From NCBI GenBank assembly GCA_002010215.1, contig MTMY01000003.1, positions 62,001 through 126,000 of the forward strand: 64,000 nt of DNA. Direction: 5' to 3'. Positions 44,039 to 52,514 of the stretch are shown here, in pieces (position 1 is the stretch's first letter; each line of letters starts with the position of its first letter). Both the position numbers and the translations under genes were made by a program. The stretch is from Archaeoglobus sp. JdFR-37. Lineage in GTDB: Archaea > Halobacteriota > Archaeoglobi > Archaeoglobales > Archaeoglobaceae. The notes under the pieces are model-generated. The model was not told the origin of the DNA. It did not search any database and saw only the letters and a list, made by a program, of their open reading frames with translations.

Positions 44039-45364
44039 TTGAAGGTAGTAGTCATTGGCGGCGGCGCAGCGGGGATGGCAGCAGCATCTCGCATAAAGAG
44101 GTTGCAGCCAAAGTGGGATGTTACGGTTTTTGAGGCAAGCAAATACGTGAGTCACGCTCCATGCGGCATCCCTTTTCATGTGGCAGGATATGTTGAAAGC
44201 CTAGATGACCTCTGTGCTTACGATGTGTCCTTTTTCATAGAAAACAGGGGTATAGACGTCAGAATAGGCTCAAGAGTGATTGAGGCTGGTGATGGCTACG
44301 TTATAGTGGAGAGGAAGGGGGAAGTAGAAGAGCACGGCTGGGATTACCTGCTTATAGCAACAGGTACAAGACCTGCTGCGTTGAATGTTGGATGCCGGGA
44401 GCTGGAAGGAGTAATGTGCGTCGGCAGCATTGAGGACAGCGTTTACATAAAGGAGAGGGCAAAGAAGGCGAAAAATGTTGTCATCGTTGGCAGTGGCTAC
44501 CTTGGCATTGAGATGGCGGATGCCATGCTCAGACTTCACAAAAAGGTGACTGTCATTGAAATGGGGTCACATCCACTTCCTGAATATGATGTTGAGATTG
44601 GAGAGCTTCTTAGAAGAAATATGGAAAAGCTGGTGGAGTTCAGATCCAATGAGAAAGTTTTGGAAATTGAGGGCAAGGACAAGGTAGAGAGGGTGGTGAC
44701 AGACAAGGGAGCATACAAAGCGGACCTCGTCATCCTCTGCATCGGTGTTGAGCCAAATGTAGAACTGGCAACGCAGCTTGGAGCTAAAATTGGAGACAGT
44801 GGAGCTATATGGACCGACAAATACCTGCGAACAAGTGTTGATGGAGTTTTTGCAGCAGGAGACTGTGCAGAAACAACAAACATCGTGACTGGTAGAAAAG
44901 ACTGGATTCCTCTGGCAGCCCCAGCCAACAAAATGGGTTATGTTGCCGGATCAAACATTGCCGGTGTGGATATCATGTATCCCGGCTCGCTGAAAAGCCA
45001 GCTAACGTCCTTCCTAGATCTGGAAATAGGTAAAGCGGGGCTCAGCGAGAAGGAAGCGGTCAAAGAAGGATATGATGTTGTTTCTGCAACAGTCATTTCA
45101 AGGGCAAGGGCCAAGTACATACCGGATGGAAAGAGTATAACCCTCAAGATGGTGGCAGAAAGTAATGGAAGGGTTCTTGGGGTTCAGGCAGCAGGAGTTG
45201 GTGTGTCCAAGAGAATATACGGTGCCTCAGCTCTTCTTTATAAAAGCGCAAATGTAGAGGATTTCTTTTTCACAGACTTTCCTTTCTACCCTCCAAAATC
45301 CCCTGTATGGGACCCTCTCGTAATCGCAGCAAGAAACCTCTTCAGAAAACTCGGAATAAACTAA
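44039..45364 (+). CDS. NADH oxidase/CoA-disulfide reductase-like flavoprotein
   Basis: A 441-residue FAD/NAD(P) disulfide-reductase-type protein. FAD motif VVVIGGGAAGMAAAS, redox cysteine in SHAPCGIPFHVAG, NAD motif NVVIVGSGYLGIEMAD, and FAAGDCAET for FAD. The single active cysteine places it with CoA-disulfide reductases and NADH oxidases (NoxA), which reduce CoA or other low-molecular disulfides, polysulfide or oxygen. Translation is predicted from TTG 44039, because AGGGTGA lies 4 bases upstream and the flavin motif follows at once. Electron acceptor not determinable. Confidence 0.9.
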   Translation: MKVVVIGGGAAGMAAASRIKRLQPKWDVTVFEASKYVSHAPCGIPFHVAGYVESLDDLCAYDVSFFIENRGIDVRIGSRVIEAGDGYVIVERKGEVEEHGWDYLLIATGTRPAALNVGCRELEGVMCVGSIEDSVYIKERAKKAKNVVIVGSGYLGIEMADAMLRLHKKVTVIEMGSHPLPEYDVEIGELLRRNMEKLVEFRSNEKVLEIEGKDKVERVVTDKGAYKADLVILCIGVEPNVELATQLGAKIGDSGAIWTDKYLRTSVDGVFAAGDCAETTNIVTGRKDWIPLAAPANKMGYVAGSNIAGVDIMYPGSLKSQLTSFLDLEIGKAGLSEKEAVKEGYDVVSATVISRARAKYIPDGKSITLKMVAESNGRVLGVQAAGVGVSKRIYGASALLYKSANVEDFFFTDFPFYPPKSPVWDPLVIAARNLFRKLGIN

Positions 45365-45398
45365 ATTACTAAACTATCAACTTATCAACTAATATCAG

Positions 45399-45917
45399 CT
45401 AAACTATCTCTCTGAGAAGTTCTTCAATTTTTTTCAGCTCCTCCCTCACCTTCTCAACTGCCAAAGTGTTATCCAGATACTCCAGCGGTGAAGAGCATCT
45501 GGGACATGTGAATCCCATTTCTATAGCTTGTTCGTAGGATATCTTTACACAGCCATTGATGCATATATAGTAGACTGTACTGTCTTCTTTCTCAATTTTT
45601 TCCTCCAGTTTCCTTTTTGTTTTCATAAGTTCCCTTCTCAGAACCTCTCTTTCCCTATCGTAATTTATCTTCCAGTAATATTCCATCCAGCCAGTATCCT
45701 CGTCTTTCTGTCTGCGATATTCAGCAAGACCAAGCTCATATAAAGCGAAAAGAGCTCTTCTAACGTCGTTAATCTCAATCCCAAGCCTCATGGCAATTTC
45801 TTCATCTGTGAATTCCCCATTGATGTTCAGAGCATAAATGATCAATCCTATATCACCAGCCACTCTTTCGATTAGCTCTCTAACAAGTTCTTCAGACTTT
45901 GCCACCACTGACTTCAC
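45399..45917 (-). CDS. tfe: Transcription initiation factor TFE (TFIIE alpha homologue)
   Basis: A 172-residue factor. N-terminal winged helix (RVAGDIGLIIYALNINGEFT, DEEIAMRLGIEINDVRRALFAL), a charged linker helix, then a zinc ribbon YYICINGCVKISYEQAIEMGFTCPRC. The first cysteine pair is spaced C-x3-C rather than C-x2-C. TFE helps TBP and TFB open the promoter for RNA polymerase; tbp is 7 kb away. A GTG start at 45917 is used; two GTG codons lie three and four codons later and could serve instead. Confidence 0.92.
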   Translation of the reverse strand: MKSVVAKSEELVRELIERVAGDIGLIIYALNINGEFTDEEIAMRLGIEINDVRRALFALYELGLAEYRRQKDEDTGWMEYYWKINYDREREVLRRELMKTKRKLEEKIEKEDSTVYYICINGCVKISYEQAIEMGFTCPRCSSPLEYLDNTLAVEKVREELKKIEELLREIV

Positions 45918-46138
45918 AGTAATTAAATCTGGGGGTTATCCTTATTTAATTTTACGATGGAACTAAATTGTGTACTCTTTCATATATTATTAAAATTGGT
46001 GATAGCATATTATTTACAAAGCTTGAGAAGTGTTGTGACTTGCAGGCTTCTGATAGTTTCTTATATATCCCCGTGAGTCATAAATATCGTAAATTCAATT
46101 ACGAAAAGTTAATATAGATTTTATTACCTCGAAAAACC

Positions 46139-46726
46139 ATGAGACTTGGTAGAATGGCAGTTTTGCTAGCTCTGGTTCTGATTGCAGTGTTTATCACCGG
46201 CTGCGCTCAGGAGGAGAAGCCGAAGGTTTCACCAACTCCTGAAAAGGAAACTCCAAAACCTACTCCAACTCCTGCAAAGAAGGAAACTCCAAAACCAGAG
46301 GCGCCCAAGCCTACTCCAACGCCTAAACCGAAAACAACGCCTAAAGCTGAAGCCAAAGAACAAGTAGTTAGGTGTGAGGCGTGCCACACTAAAGCTGTTA
46401 ACTATGCCGCCCATGTTACTGGAGGACAGAGATGTGCTAACTGCCATGGAAGTGATCCGCACAAGATTCACGTAGGGCCAGGAACCATCAACCTGCAATG
46501 CAGCACCTGTCATGGAGCCCCACCAAACGTGAAAGTTCCCAAACCAATAGAAGAAGGCAGGACGGTCTGTGAGAACTGCCACGCCTATCCAGACCCGACA
46601 AAGCCCAGCTATGGTAACCTGGTTAACATCCATATCCCAAGAGGTAAGTACTGTACCGTTTGCCATGGCTTGGACATTGCGTCCCTCCACAAGGCAGCCG
46701 ATACATTTGTGGAAACAACAACTTAA
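46139..46726 (+). CDS. Pentaheme c-type cytochrome lipoprotein (first of pair)
   Basis: A 195-residue lipoprotein. Signal with lipobox ends at C22 (FITGC), followed by a Pro/Thr/Lys-rich linker (about 28-75). Five heme sites follow: CEACH, CANCH, CSTCH, CENCH and CTVCH, with extra histidines (AAHV, PHKIH, NIHIPRG, SLH) available as axial ligands. It is tethered outside the membrane and should pass electrons across the surface. The ATG has a TTAATATAG tract about 28 bases upstream. The next gene is a paralogue, 40 bases downstream. Confidence 0.92.
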   Translation: MRLGRMAVLLALVLIAVFITGCAQEEKPKVSPTPEKETPKPTPTPAKKETPKPEAPKPTPTPKPKTTPKAEAKEQVVRCEACHTKAVNYAAHVTGGQRCANCHGSDPHKIHVGPGTINLQCSTCHGAPPNVKVPKPIEEGRTVCENCHAYPDPTKPSYGNLVNIHIPRGKYCTVCHGLDIASLHKAADTFVETTT

Positions 46727-46766
46727 GAAACAACCCAATTTACCAATTTTTTAACGGAGGGAGGGA

Positions 46767-47339
46767 ATGAAAAAAATCCTGGTGCTGTTATTTTTACTCT
46801 CGTTGCTCTTTATTGGGTGTGTTCAGGAACTTCAAAAGGCTGAGAAAGGCGAAAAAGTGGAAATGCCAACCCCCGGAGTTACACCCTCAGAGACTCCTAA
46901 ACCAACTCCAAAGCCAACTGTAACACCCGTAAGGCCAAAATACGTTGAAGCTACCGGAGCCATTTGCGAGAACTGCCACATAAATGAAAAAAGGCAGTAT
47001 GTTCCGCAAGCTAAGACAATTGCCGGACACGTTGATGGGAGCCAGTACTGTTTCTACTGTCATGCTGAAAATAAATCTGGAAATCTTGTGGAGGAAATAG
47101 CGAAACTCCACCACAGCAAGTATACGGATTGCAACCTCTGCCATAAGAGCTTCACCCTTACAGAGCTGGATTGCGGGAACTGCCATGCAGCTGATGACCC
47201 TTTCAAGCCCAGTGAAGCCAACCTTCTTGACATCCACATACCCCGGGGTGTTGACTGCCAGTCGTGTCACGGCGACGATTTCCTGAGAATACATGAGAAA
47301 AGGGAGATCTTCCCGGAAGAGTTTCCAATTCCGAGATAA
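46767..47339 (+). CDS. Pentaheme c-type cytochrome lipoprotein (second of pair)
   Basis: A 190-residue lipoprotein with lipobox LFIGC (C18), a Pro/Thr linker (about 32-55) and five heme motifs: CENCH, CFYCH, CNLCH, CGNCH and CQSCH. It shares the closing pattern DIHIPRG-xx-CxxCHG with the upstream gene, showing a tandem duplication with considerable divergence. GGAGGGAGGG precedes the ATG, so it is translated from the joint mRNA. Likely partners in extracellular electron transfer; no quinol oxidase or porin-like gene is beside them. Confidence 0.92.
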   Translation: MKKILVLLFLLSLLFIGCVQELQKAEKGEKVEMPTPGVTPSETPKPTPKPTVTPVRPKYVEATGAICENCHINEKRQYVPQAKTIAGHVDGSQYCFYCHAENKSGNLVEEIAKLHHSKYTDCNLCHKSFTLTELDCGNCHAADDPFKPSEANLLDIHIPRGVDCQSCHGDDFLRIHEKREIFPEEFPIPR

Positions 47340-47385
47340 TTAACTGAGTTCTAAGATGCCGGATGAGTCATAACCTTAACTTCAA

Positions 47386-47410
47386 CAACCTGTTTTTTTA
47401 AAAAAGATTG
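47386..47410 (+). terminator. Possible T-run terminator after the cytochrome genes
   Basis: CCTG followed by a run of seven to eight T then six A, 50-70 bases after the second cytochrome stop. Archaeal termination is often at T-runs without a hairpin. The following A-run also makes it a possible TATA-like tract, so the call is tentative. Confidence 0.35.
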
Positions 47411-47596
47411 ATAAAACTCTCATACACCATTACGTGACATCGAATTTCAGAAGAATCTCAAGGATTTCGAGCAAAAAGCAGAGTTCCCTGAATGGGTTTT
47501 TGGGTAAATATTAAGTCACAGGATGTTTGTCCTCGGTTGAACTGGTGATTGATGATTGAAGCAAATTTTAAATATATGAGGTTTTTATTTAAATTC

Positions 47597-48310
47597 ATGT
47601 CAGATTTGCAATCCATCTATAAAGTGTTAGAAGATTCCAAAGCCGTTTACGGAACCACCAAAATTAAATCAAATTTTATTTTCCCAAATGCAAGAAGTGC
47701 TTTGATCTTTGGATTCCCGATACCAAGAGCAGTTCTTAAGTCTACAAAGCCTCTACACAATTACTGGAGAACTGCAAATCTTTTATACAGGCATCTCGAT
47801 ACTTTGGCAGTTAAAATTGCACTTATATTAGAGGAAGATAGTTACGACTCTTTACCGATATTTGGTTGCTTCCCGTTTCGGGTAACGGGAATGTATGAAT
47901 ATGCTGGATTTGTAGACCTCATTAGACTTGCAACTAAATGTGGACTTGGAAAAATCTCGAAAAGTTCAATGCTCATAAATCCAGAATACGGTACGAGATT
48001 AATTCTGGCAGGAGTCCTCACAGAAGCCAAATTAGAGGAGATTAAAAAATCGCCTGGGAATGGCTGCCCGGAAGATTGCTATGAATGTATTAACGCATGT
48101 CCAGCTAAAGCCCTTGAACCCTACAGTATTGATGTCAAAAGATGTATAAGGACGCAATCTTTCTCTCCTCTTTTTGTACACCTCCTAAAGTCAGAAAATA
48201 GAGAACTTTCACCCAGTGAAATTGAAATTCTCCAGCATGTTGCTGTTATTGATGACCATAATTGGTATATGTGCATTGAGTGTACAGCTAAATGCCCCAG
48301 GAATCTTTAA
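47597..48310 (+). CDS. QueG-like iron-sulfur protein with two 4Fe-4S motifs
   Basis: A 237-residue protein. The first two thirds resemble the corrinoid/FeS epoxyqueuosine-reductase-like family (FPNARSALIFGFPIPRAVLK, FRVTGMYEYAGFVDLIRLA, GLGKISKSSMLINPEYGTRLIL); the C-terminus has CPEDCYECINACPAKAL with CIRTQ, then MCIECTAKCP. It is shorter than bacterial QueG and the activity may differ. ATG 47597 is favoured by a TTTAAATA box about 26 bases before it; upstream in-frame ATG/TTG codons at 47549-47573 remain possible. It lies after the cytochrome genes but has its own promoter. Confidence 0.7.
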   Translation: MSDLQSIYKVLEDSKAVYGTTKIKSNFIFPNARSALIFGFPIPRAVLKSTKPLHNYWRTANLLYRHLDTLAVKIALILEEDSYDSLPIFGCFPFRVTGMYEYAGFVDLIRLATKCGLGKISKSSMLINPEYGTRLILAGVLTEAKLEEIKKSPGNGCPEDCYECINACPAKALEPYSIDVKRCIRTQSFSPLFVHLLKSENRELSPSEIEILQHVAVIDDHNWYMCIECTAKCPRNL

Positions 48311-48378
48311 GCTCTAAGATGCCACGTATGACTACAAATAACTATTTATAATACCAGCACCCCTTTTTGATACGTAAC

Positions 48379-48394
48379 CACCGACTCAGCGGTG
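48379..48394 (+). promoter_or_regulatory. Leader hairpin upstream of dnaG
   Basis: CACCG-ACTCAG-CGGTG forms a 5-base-pair hairpin about 30 bases after an ACTATTTATAATACC promoter-like tract and 33 bases before the dnaG ATG. It falls in the predicted untranslated leader. Function unknown. Confidence 0.35.
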
Positions 48395-48427
48395 AGCGAC
48401 AAAAAAAGCGAATATGGAGGGATGACA

Positions 48428-49645
48428 ATGAAAGCCCCCAGCGATACCACCAAGTATCTCATATACGCTGAGATAATTGCAGAAGGTGTCGTAGAACGTC
48501 CAGACGTTGTGGGAGCCATATTCGGGCAGACCGAAGGATTGCTCGGTGACGATCTGGATCTGAGAGAGCTTCAGAAAACAGGTAGAATAGGTAGAATAGA
48601 AGTTAAAATTGAGAGCAAGAGTGGAAAGAGCTACGGTGAGATCAGAGTACCTTCCAGCCTTGATAAGATTGAAACAGCCATTCTGGCGGCAGCATTGGAG
48701 ACCATAGAAAGGGTTGGGCCGTGTGCTGCCAAGATAAAGGTAAACAAAATAGAGGACGTTAGAGCCAGCAAGAGGAAGAAGATCATAGAGAGGGCGAAGG
48801 ACATACTGAGGGAGCTGTTTGAAGAGCCAGAAGTTGAGTCTGAGAAGATTGCAGACCTCGTCAGACAAGCAGTTAGAGCCGAGGAGATACTGGAGTATGG
48901 AGAGGACGGGCTGCCCGCCGGTCCTGCCATTGACGAGTCTGACGCCATAATCATTGTTGAGGGTAGAGCAGATGTTCTCAATCTCCTAAGACATGGAATC
49001 AAGAATGTTATAGCTGTTGAGGGGACAAACATACCCAGAACAATCGTGGATCTATCCAAGAGGAAGACCGTTACAGCATTCCTTGACGGAGACAGAGGTG
49101 GAGACTTGATACTGAAGGAGCTGCTTCAGGTTGCGGATATTGATTATGTGGCAAGAGCTCCCGAAGGCAAGGGAGTTGAAGACCTTACACAGAAAGAGAT
49201 TGTGAAGTCATTGAGAAACAAGGTTCCAGTTGAGCAAATTCACGTTCTGAGGGCGAAGGAAGACAGAAAAGAGACAAAGGAAGAAGTTCAGAAAGAGGGC
49301 AAGGAGAAGGAGATTAGGGAGATTAGGGAAGCCAGAGAGGCCAGTGAAAAGAGAGACTTCATTTCAGTTCTCAGAAGGCACAAAGAGGAGATTGAAGGGA
49401 AGCTTATAGCAAGGCTTCTCGATAGAAACGGCAATCTCATCAAGGAGGTGCCGGTGAGAGACCTTGTAAAGGTGCTAAAAACAAACAATACCAAGGCATC
49501 TAACCTGATTTTCGATGGAGTGATAACGCAGAGGGTAGTAGATCTGGCAGCCAAAAAGAACATACAGTATCTGGTAGGCGTCAGACTCGGTAACGTTGTT
49601 AAGGTTCCCACAAATGTTAGGGTTATTACTTTTGAAGATCTTTAA
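48428..49645 (+). CDS. dnaG: Archaeal DnaG-type primase (exosome-associated)
   Basis: A 405-residue protein with a central TOPRIM domain: [18 protein letters not shown] (catalytic Glu) and [15 protein letters not shown] (DGDxxG). The N-terminal [21 protein letters not shown] is typical of archaeal DnaG; the region after TOPRIM has a long charged Lys/Glu/Arg stretch. In archaea DnaG can make RNA primers but is mainly known as an exosome subunit. ATG 48428 has GGAGGG six bases upstream; a GTG at 48392 would overlap the leader hairpin. It opens a cluster of replication and translation genes. Confidence 0.95.
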   Translation: MKAPSDTTKYLIYAEIIAEGVVERPDVVGAIFGQTEGLLGDDLDLRELQKTGRIGRIEVKIESKSGKSYGEIRVPSSLDKIETAILAAALETIERVGPCAAKIKVNKIEDVRASKRKKIIERAKDILRELFEEPEVESEKIADLVRQAVRAEEILEYGEDGLPAGPAIDESDAIIIVEGRADVLNLLRHGIKNVIAVEGTNIPRTIVDLSKRKTVTAFLDGDRGGDLILKELLQVADIDYVARAPEGKGVEDLTQKEIVKSLRNKVPVEQIHVLRAKEDRKETKEEVQKEGKEKEIREIREAREASEKRDFISVLRRHKEEIEGKLIARLLDRNGNLIKEVPVRDLVKVLKTNNTKASNLIFDGVITQRVVDLAAKKNIQYLVGVRLGNVVKVPTNVRVITFEDL

Positions 49646-49737
49646 TTTTTTATTTCATTTTTTATAAAATTTAAAAGCTCACAATACAATAGGGCAAAAG
49701 AAAATTAAATGATGCGGCTAACTAACCCAGACAGCAT

Positions 49738-50820
49738 ATGGACGACATGACTAAACTATATCTCCAGCGGAAATTTTCTGAGTATTACGCAGAGAACGAT
49801 CTCTTTATTCCGAGAAATATGGAGAAGAGAGAGTGGGCTTTCGTGGCAATTTCATCACTTCCGGACTTCGTGATGCAAAGACACATGGGTTTTGAAAGTA
49901 CCATGGAGTTAAGGGCCCAGATTCTTTCTAACCCTCCTGCTCACATCTATTACTCCTCTGCATTATATAACAATCCAAACGCTGAAAAAATGGAAGATAA
50001 AGGTTGGATTGGTGCGGAACTCATATTTGACATCGACGCAGACCACATCTCGGGGAGAGGTAATAAGTTGCAGAGGGCAAAAAAAGAGATCATGAAGCTT
50101 TATGATATACTGGAAAACAGATTTGGTGTGGAAAAGATGGAAATTGTATTCTCGGGGAGCAGGGGGTATCACATCCACGTTCTTGATGAGGGGTTCATGA
50201 AGCTTGGAAGCGCCGAGAGGAGGGAGATAGTTGAGTTTTTAACTCTCTCCGATTACAGAATCACCGGTTTCGACGGGAGGTTGGAAGAAGTATATGGGTG
50301 TATTGCTGAAGTGCTCAGGAAAGCTGTCAGGAGTGGAAAGCTGGAGGAGTTGCTAAGGCGCCATGGCATAGGGGGTAAGCAGAAAGCACGGATTATTGAG
50401 GCATTCTCAGATGAGGGTGTTTTCTATAGAATCAGGAATGGTGATTTTGCATTCCTCGGAAAAGGTAAGAGAGTGGAGAATTTCGTCAACTTCCTGATTA
50501 AAGCCTGTGCCAGAAAGATATCTGTGGAGGTTGATGCTCCCGTCACGGGGGATATAAAGAGGCTTATTCGGCTGCCAAATTCCTTGCACGGAAAAACCGG
50601 GTTTGTTGCAAAACTGCTGAGCTACGATGAGCTGGAAAGCTTCGACCCATTCAGCGATGCCTTAGCGTTTGGAGAAGAAGAGGTTAAGGTTATGGTGAAG
50701 AGAAAGGAAAAGTTCAAGATGAATGGAGAGGTTTATGAGCTGCTTCCCGGAAATGCTAAGTTGCCGGAATGTGCGGCGATATTCCTAATGTGCAGGGGAG
50801 CAGCCATCTACGGCCATTGA
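49738..50820 (+). CDS. priS: DNA primase small (catalytic) subunit PriS
   Basis: A 360-residue archaeo-eukaryotic primase. Catalytic acids are D98 and D100 in LIFDIDAD, followed by SGSRGYHIH (139-147) and LIRLPNSLHGKTG. The Cys/His zinc knuckle usually found between the DxD site and the SGSRG motif in archaeal PriS is not visible. It makes primers with PriL, which is not in the window. The gene is followed after 22 bases by a GINS subunit gene, and dnaG lies just upstream, so replication genes cluster here. Confidence 0.95.
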   Translation: MDDMTKLYLQRKFSEYYAENDLFIPRNMEKREWAFVAISSLPDFVMQRHMGFESTMELRAQILSNPPAHIYYSSALYNNPNAEKMEDKGWIGAELIFDIDADHISGRGNKLQRAKKEIMKLYDILENRFGVEKMEIVFSGSRGYHIHVLDEGFMKLGSAERREIVEFLTLSDYRITGFDGRLEEVYGCIAEVLRKAVRSGKLEELLRRHGIGGKQKARIIEAFSDEGVFYRIRNGDFAFLGKGKRVENFVNFLIKACARKISVEVDAPVTGDIKRLIRLPNSLHGKTGFVAKLLSYDELESFDPFSDALAFGEEEVKVMVKRKEKFKMNGEVYELLPGNAKLPECAAIFLMCRGAAIYGH

Positions 50821-50842
50821 ACTGGCTGCTGGGGTGAGGATT

Positions 50843-51388
50843 ATGGATATTGAAGAGCTCCTGATAATTGTTGAAAAAAGCAGAGGAAGCAAAATTCAGA
50901 AGATTGATCCAGATTTTTATGAGATGCTAAGGAACAGAATAAAAGAGCTAGAGGAATTGAGAAAGGAATCAGAGGAAGTTGAGAGGATAAATGATGAGAT
51001 ACGAACAATCAGAAAAATTCAGAGGAGGATATTTGAGGCAAGAGTAAGCAAAATCGTGAGGGCTGCTTGGGCGGAGGTTTGCGAGACAGAAAGCGGAATA
51101 GAAGGCATGGAGAATCTAATTGATAAAGAGAGAGAACTTTTCAGAAAAGTAGCTGAAGTTCTGAGGGAATTCAGGCAATGGGTTTTTGAAGGCGAGGCGT
51201 TTAGGGAAGAGAAAAATGAGGAGAGGAGAAACTTTGTTGTGAGGGTCAAGCAGGATATTCCGGAGTTTGAGGGTGTTGATGGAAAAACATATAAATTGAG
51301 AAAGGGGGATGTTGTAACGCTTCCGTCCCTTAACGCTAATGTGCTGGTCAAAAGTGATGCAGTGGAAGTGATCGAGGTGAAAAGATGA
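50843..51388 (+). CDS. gins51: GINS complex subunit (Gins51/Sld5-like)
   Basis: A 181-residue protein with an N-terminal helical A domain (DIEELLIIVEKSRGSKIQKIDPDFYEMLRNRIKEL, residues 1-35) and a small C-terminal B domain of beta strands (NFVVRVKQDIPEFEGVDGKTYKLRKGDVVTLP). This order marks Gins51. GINS activates the MCM helicase together with a Cdc45-like nuclease. ATG 50843 follows GGGGTGA by 5 bases. It overlaps the eL42 gene by 4 bases. Confidence 0.9.
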   Translation: MDIEELLIIVEKSRGSKIQKIDPDFYEMLRNRIKELEELRKESEEVERINDEIRTIRKIQRRIFEARVSKIVRAAWAEVCETESGIEGMENLIDKERELFRKVAEVLREFRQWVFEGEAFREEKNEERRNFVVRVKQDIPEFEGVDGKTYKLRKGDVVTLPSLNANVLVKSDAVEVIEVKR

Positions 51389-51663
51389 AGTATCCCAAGA
51401 AGATAAGGACGTATTGCAGGTACTGCAACAAGCACACCCTTCATGAGGTGGAGAAGGTAAGCAAGGGTAAGCAGAGTTCGCTGCGCTGGATTAACAGACA
51501 GAAGTGGAGAAGAGGTAAGGTTGGAAACCTCGGCAAGTTCAGCAAGGTACCTGGAGGAGACAAGCCCACCAAGAGAGTTAACATAAGGTTCCGCTGCACC
51601 GAGTGCAAGAAAGCCGAACACCGCCCCACCTGGAGGGCAAAAAGGTTTGAGCTCATAGAGTAA
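51385..51663 (+). CDS. rpl44e: 50S ribosomal protein eL42 (L44e)
   Basis: A 92-residue zinc-binding ribosomal protein: TYCRYCNKHTLHEVEKV, KGKQSSLRWINRQKW and RFRCTECKKAEHRP carry the four cysteines and conserved basic stretches near the tRNA E site. Its start overlaps the GINS stop (ATGA type). Full length for the family. Confidence 0.97.
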   Translation: MKYPKKIRTYCRYCNKHTLHEVEKVSKGKQSSLRWINRQKWRRGKVGNLGKFSKVPGGDKPTKRVNIRFRCTECKKAEHRPTWRAKRFELIE

Positions 51664-51693
51664 GCTGAAGGTTAGGTGAAGTTGGTGATTAGT

Positions 51694-51870
51694 ATGGGTG
51701 TGAAGAAAAGCAAGTTCGTCAGGGTAAAGTGCCCAGATTGCGAGAACATTCAGATCATCTTTGATCATCCCTCAACGGTCGTGAAATGCCTTGTATGTGG
51801 CAGAACTCTTGCCGAGCCAAGAGGGGGCAGAGGGGAGATAAAGGCTGAAATCGTCGCAGTCCTCGAATAA
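51694..51870 (+). CDS. rps27e: 30S ribosomal protein eS27
   Basis: A 58-residue protein with the zinc-finger pattern [19 protein letters not shown] and [20 protein letters not shown] 51694 follows GGTGATTAGT; an in-frame TTG/ATG further upstream is not needed. It lies 30 bases after eL42, a pairing that is common in archaea. The open frame of the next gene (ogg) reaches back across its 3' end. Confidence 0.95.
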   Translation: MGVKKSKFVRVKCPDCENIQIIFDHPSTVVKCLVCGRTLAEPRGGRGEIKAEIVAVLE

Positions 51871-52495
51871 CTCTTTTTTTGAACTTGTTGAAAAAGTTGA
51901 GAGAATTAAGCCAGCTATTGAGTCTGTAGTTAAAAGAAGGCTTCAAGAGTTTCTGTCAATGCGTGATAGAAGCAATGAGGAGTGGTTTTTTGAGCTCTGC
52001 TTTTGTATATTAACGGCAAATAGCTCTGCTGAAGCTGGCATTAAAGCCCAGAAATTTATCGGAAAAGGATTTTTGACGCTGAGCCAAGAAGAGCTGGCTG
52101 AAAAGCTGAAATCCACCGGTTACAGGTTTTACAATGTAAGAGCAAAGTATATTGTGGAAGCAAGGCGATTCGCTGGAATTAAGGACGTTGTCACGTCCTT
52201 CCCATCCACTTTCGAAGCCAGAGAATGGCTGGTAAAGAACGTCAAGGGGATAGGCTACAAGGAAGCGAGTCACTTTCTGAGAAACGTGGGATATTTCGAT
52301 GTGGCAATTCTGGACAAGCACATCCTGAGGATTTTCCACAACCATGGCATTGCTGAAATGCCAAAAAGCATGAACAGAATGAGATATCTGCAGATTGAGC
52401 AGCGATTCTTTGAATTGGCAAGACGATGTAGCATGATGCCGGGTGAGCTCGACCTTTACCTATGGTACATGGCTACAGGTAAAGTTTTGAAATGA
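51845..52495 (+). CDS. ogg: Ogg2-type 8-oxoguanine DNA glycosylase/AP lyase, start unclear
   Basis: A helix-hairpin-helix-GPD glycosylase that removes 8-oxoguanine. The core [30 protein letters not shown] has the catalytic Lys and Asp; [20 protein letters not shown] is also conserved. The first ATG (51959) would cut off a helix that I recall in family members ([25 protein letters not shown]). That region is open back to a TAA at 51839 but has no ATG, GTG or TTG; the only near-standard codon is CTG 51845, after GGGGAGATAAAGG and overlapping rps27e by 26 bases. The start given is therefore a proposal; the protein certainly spans 51959-52495. Confidence 0.75.
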   Translation: MKSSQSSNNSFFELVEKVERIKPAIESVVKRRLQEFLSMRDRSNEEWFFELCFCILTANSSAEAGIKAQKFIGKGFLTLSQEELAEKLKSTGYRFYNVRAKYIVEARRFAGIKDVVTSFPSTFEAREWLVKNVKGIGYKEASHFLRNVGYFDVAILDKHILRIFHNHGIAEMPKSMNRMRYLQIEQRFFELARRCSMMPGELDLYLWYMATGKVLK

Positions 52496-52514
52496 ACTGA
52501 AGTGATTTTGCGGA

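Noticed and set aside
46200..46400. Pro/Thr/Lys-rich repeat as a mobile or recombination repeat
   Set aside because: It is the flexible linker of a lipoprotein; the repetition reflects codon choice for a low-complexity linker.
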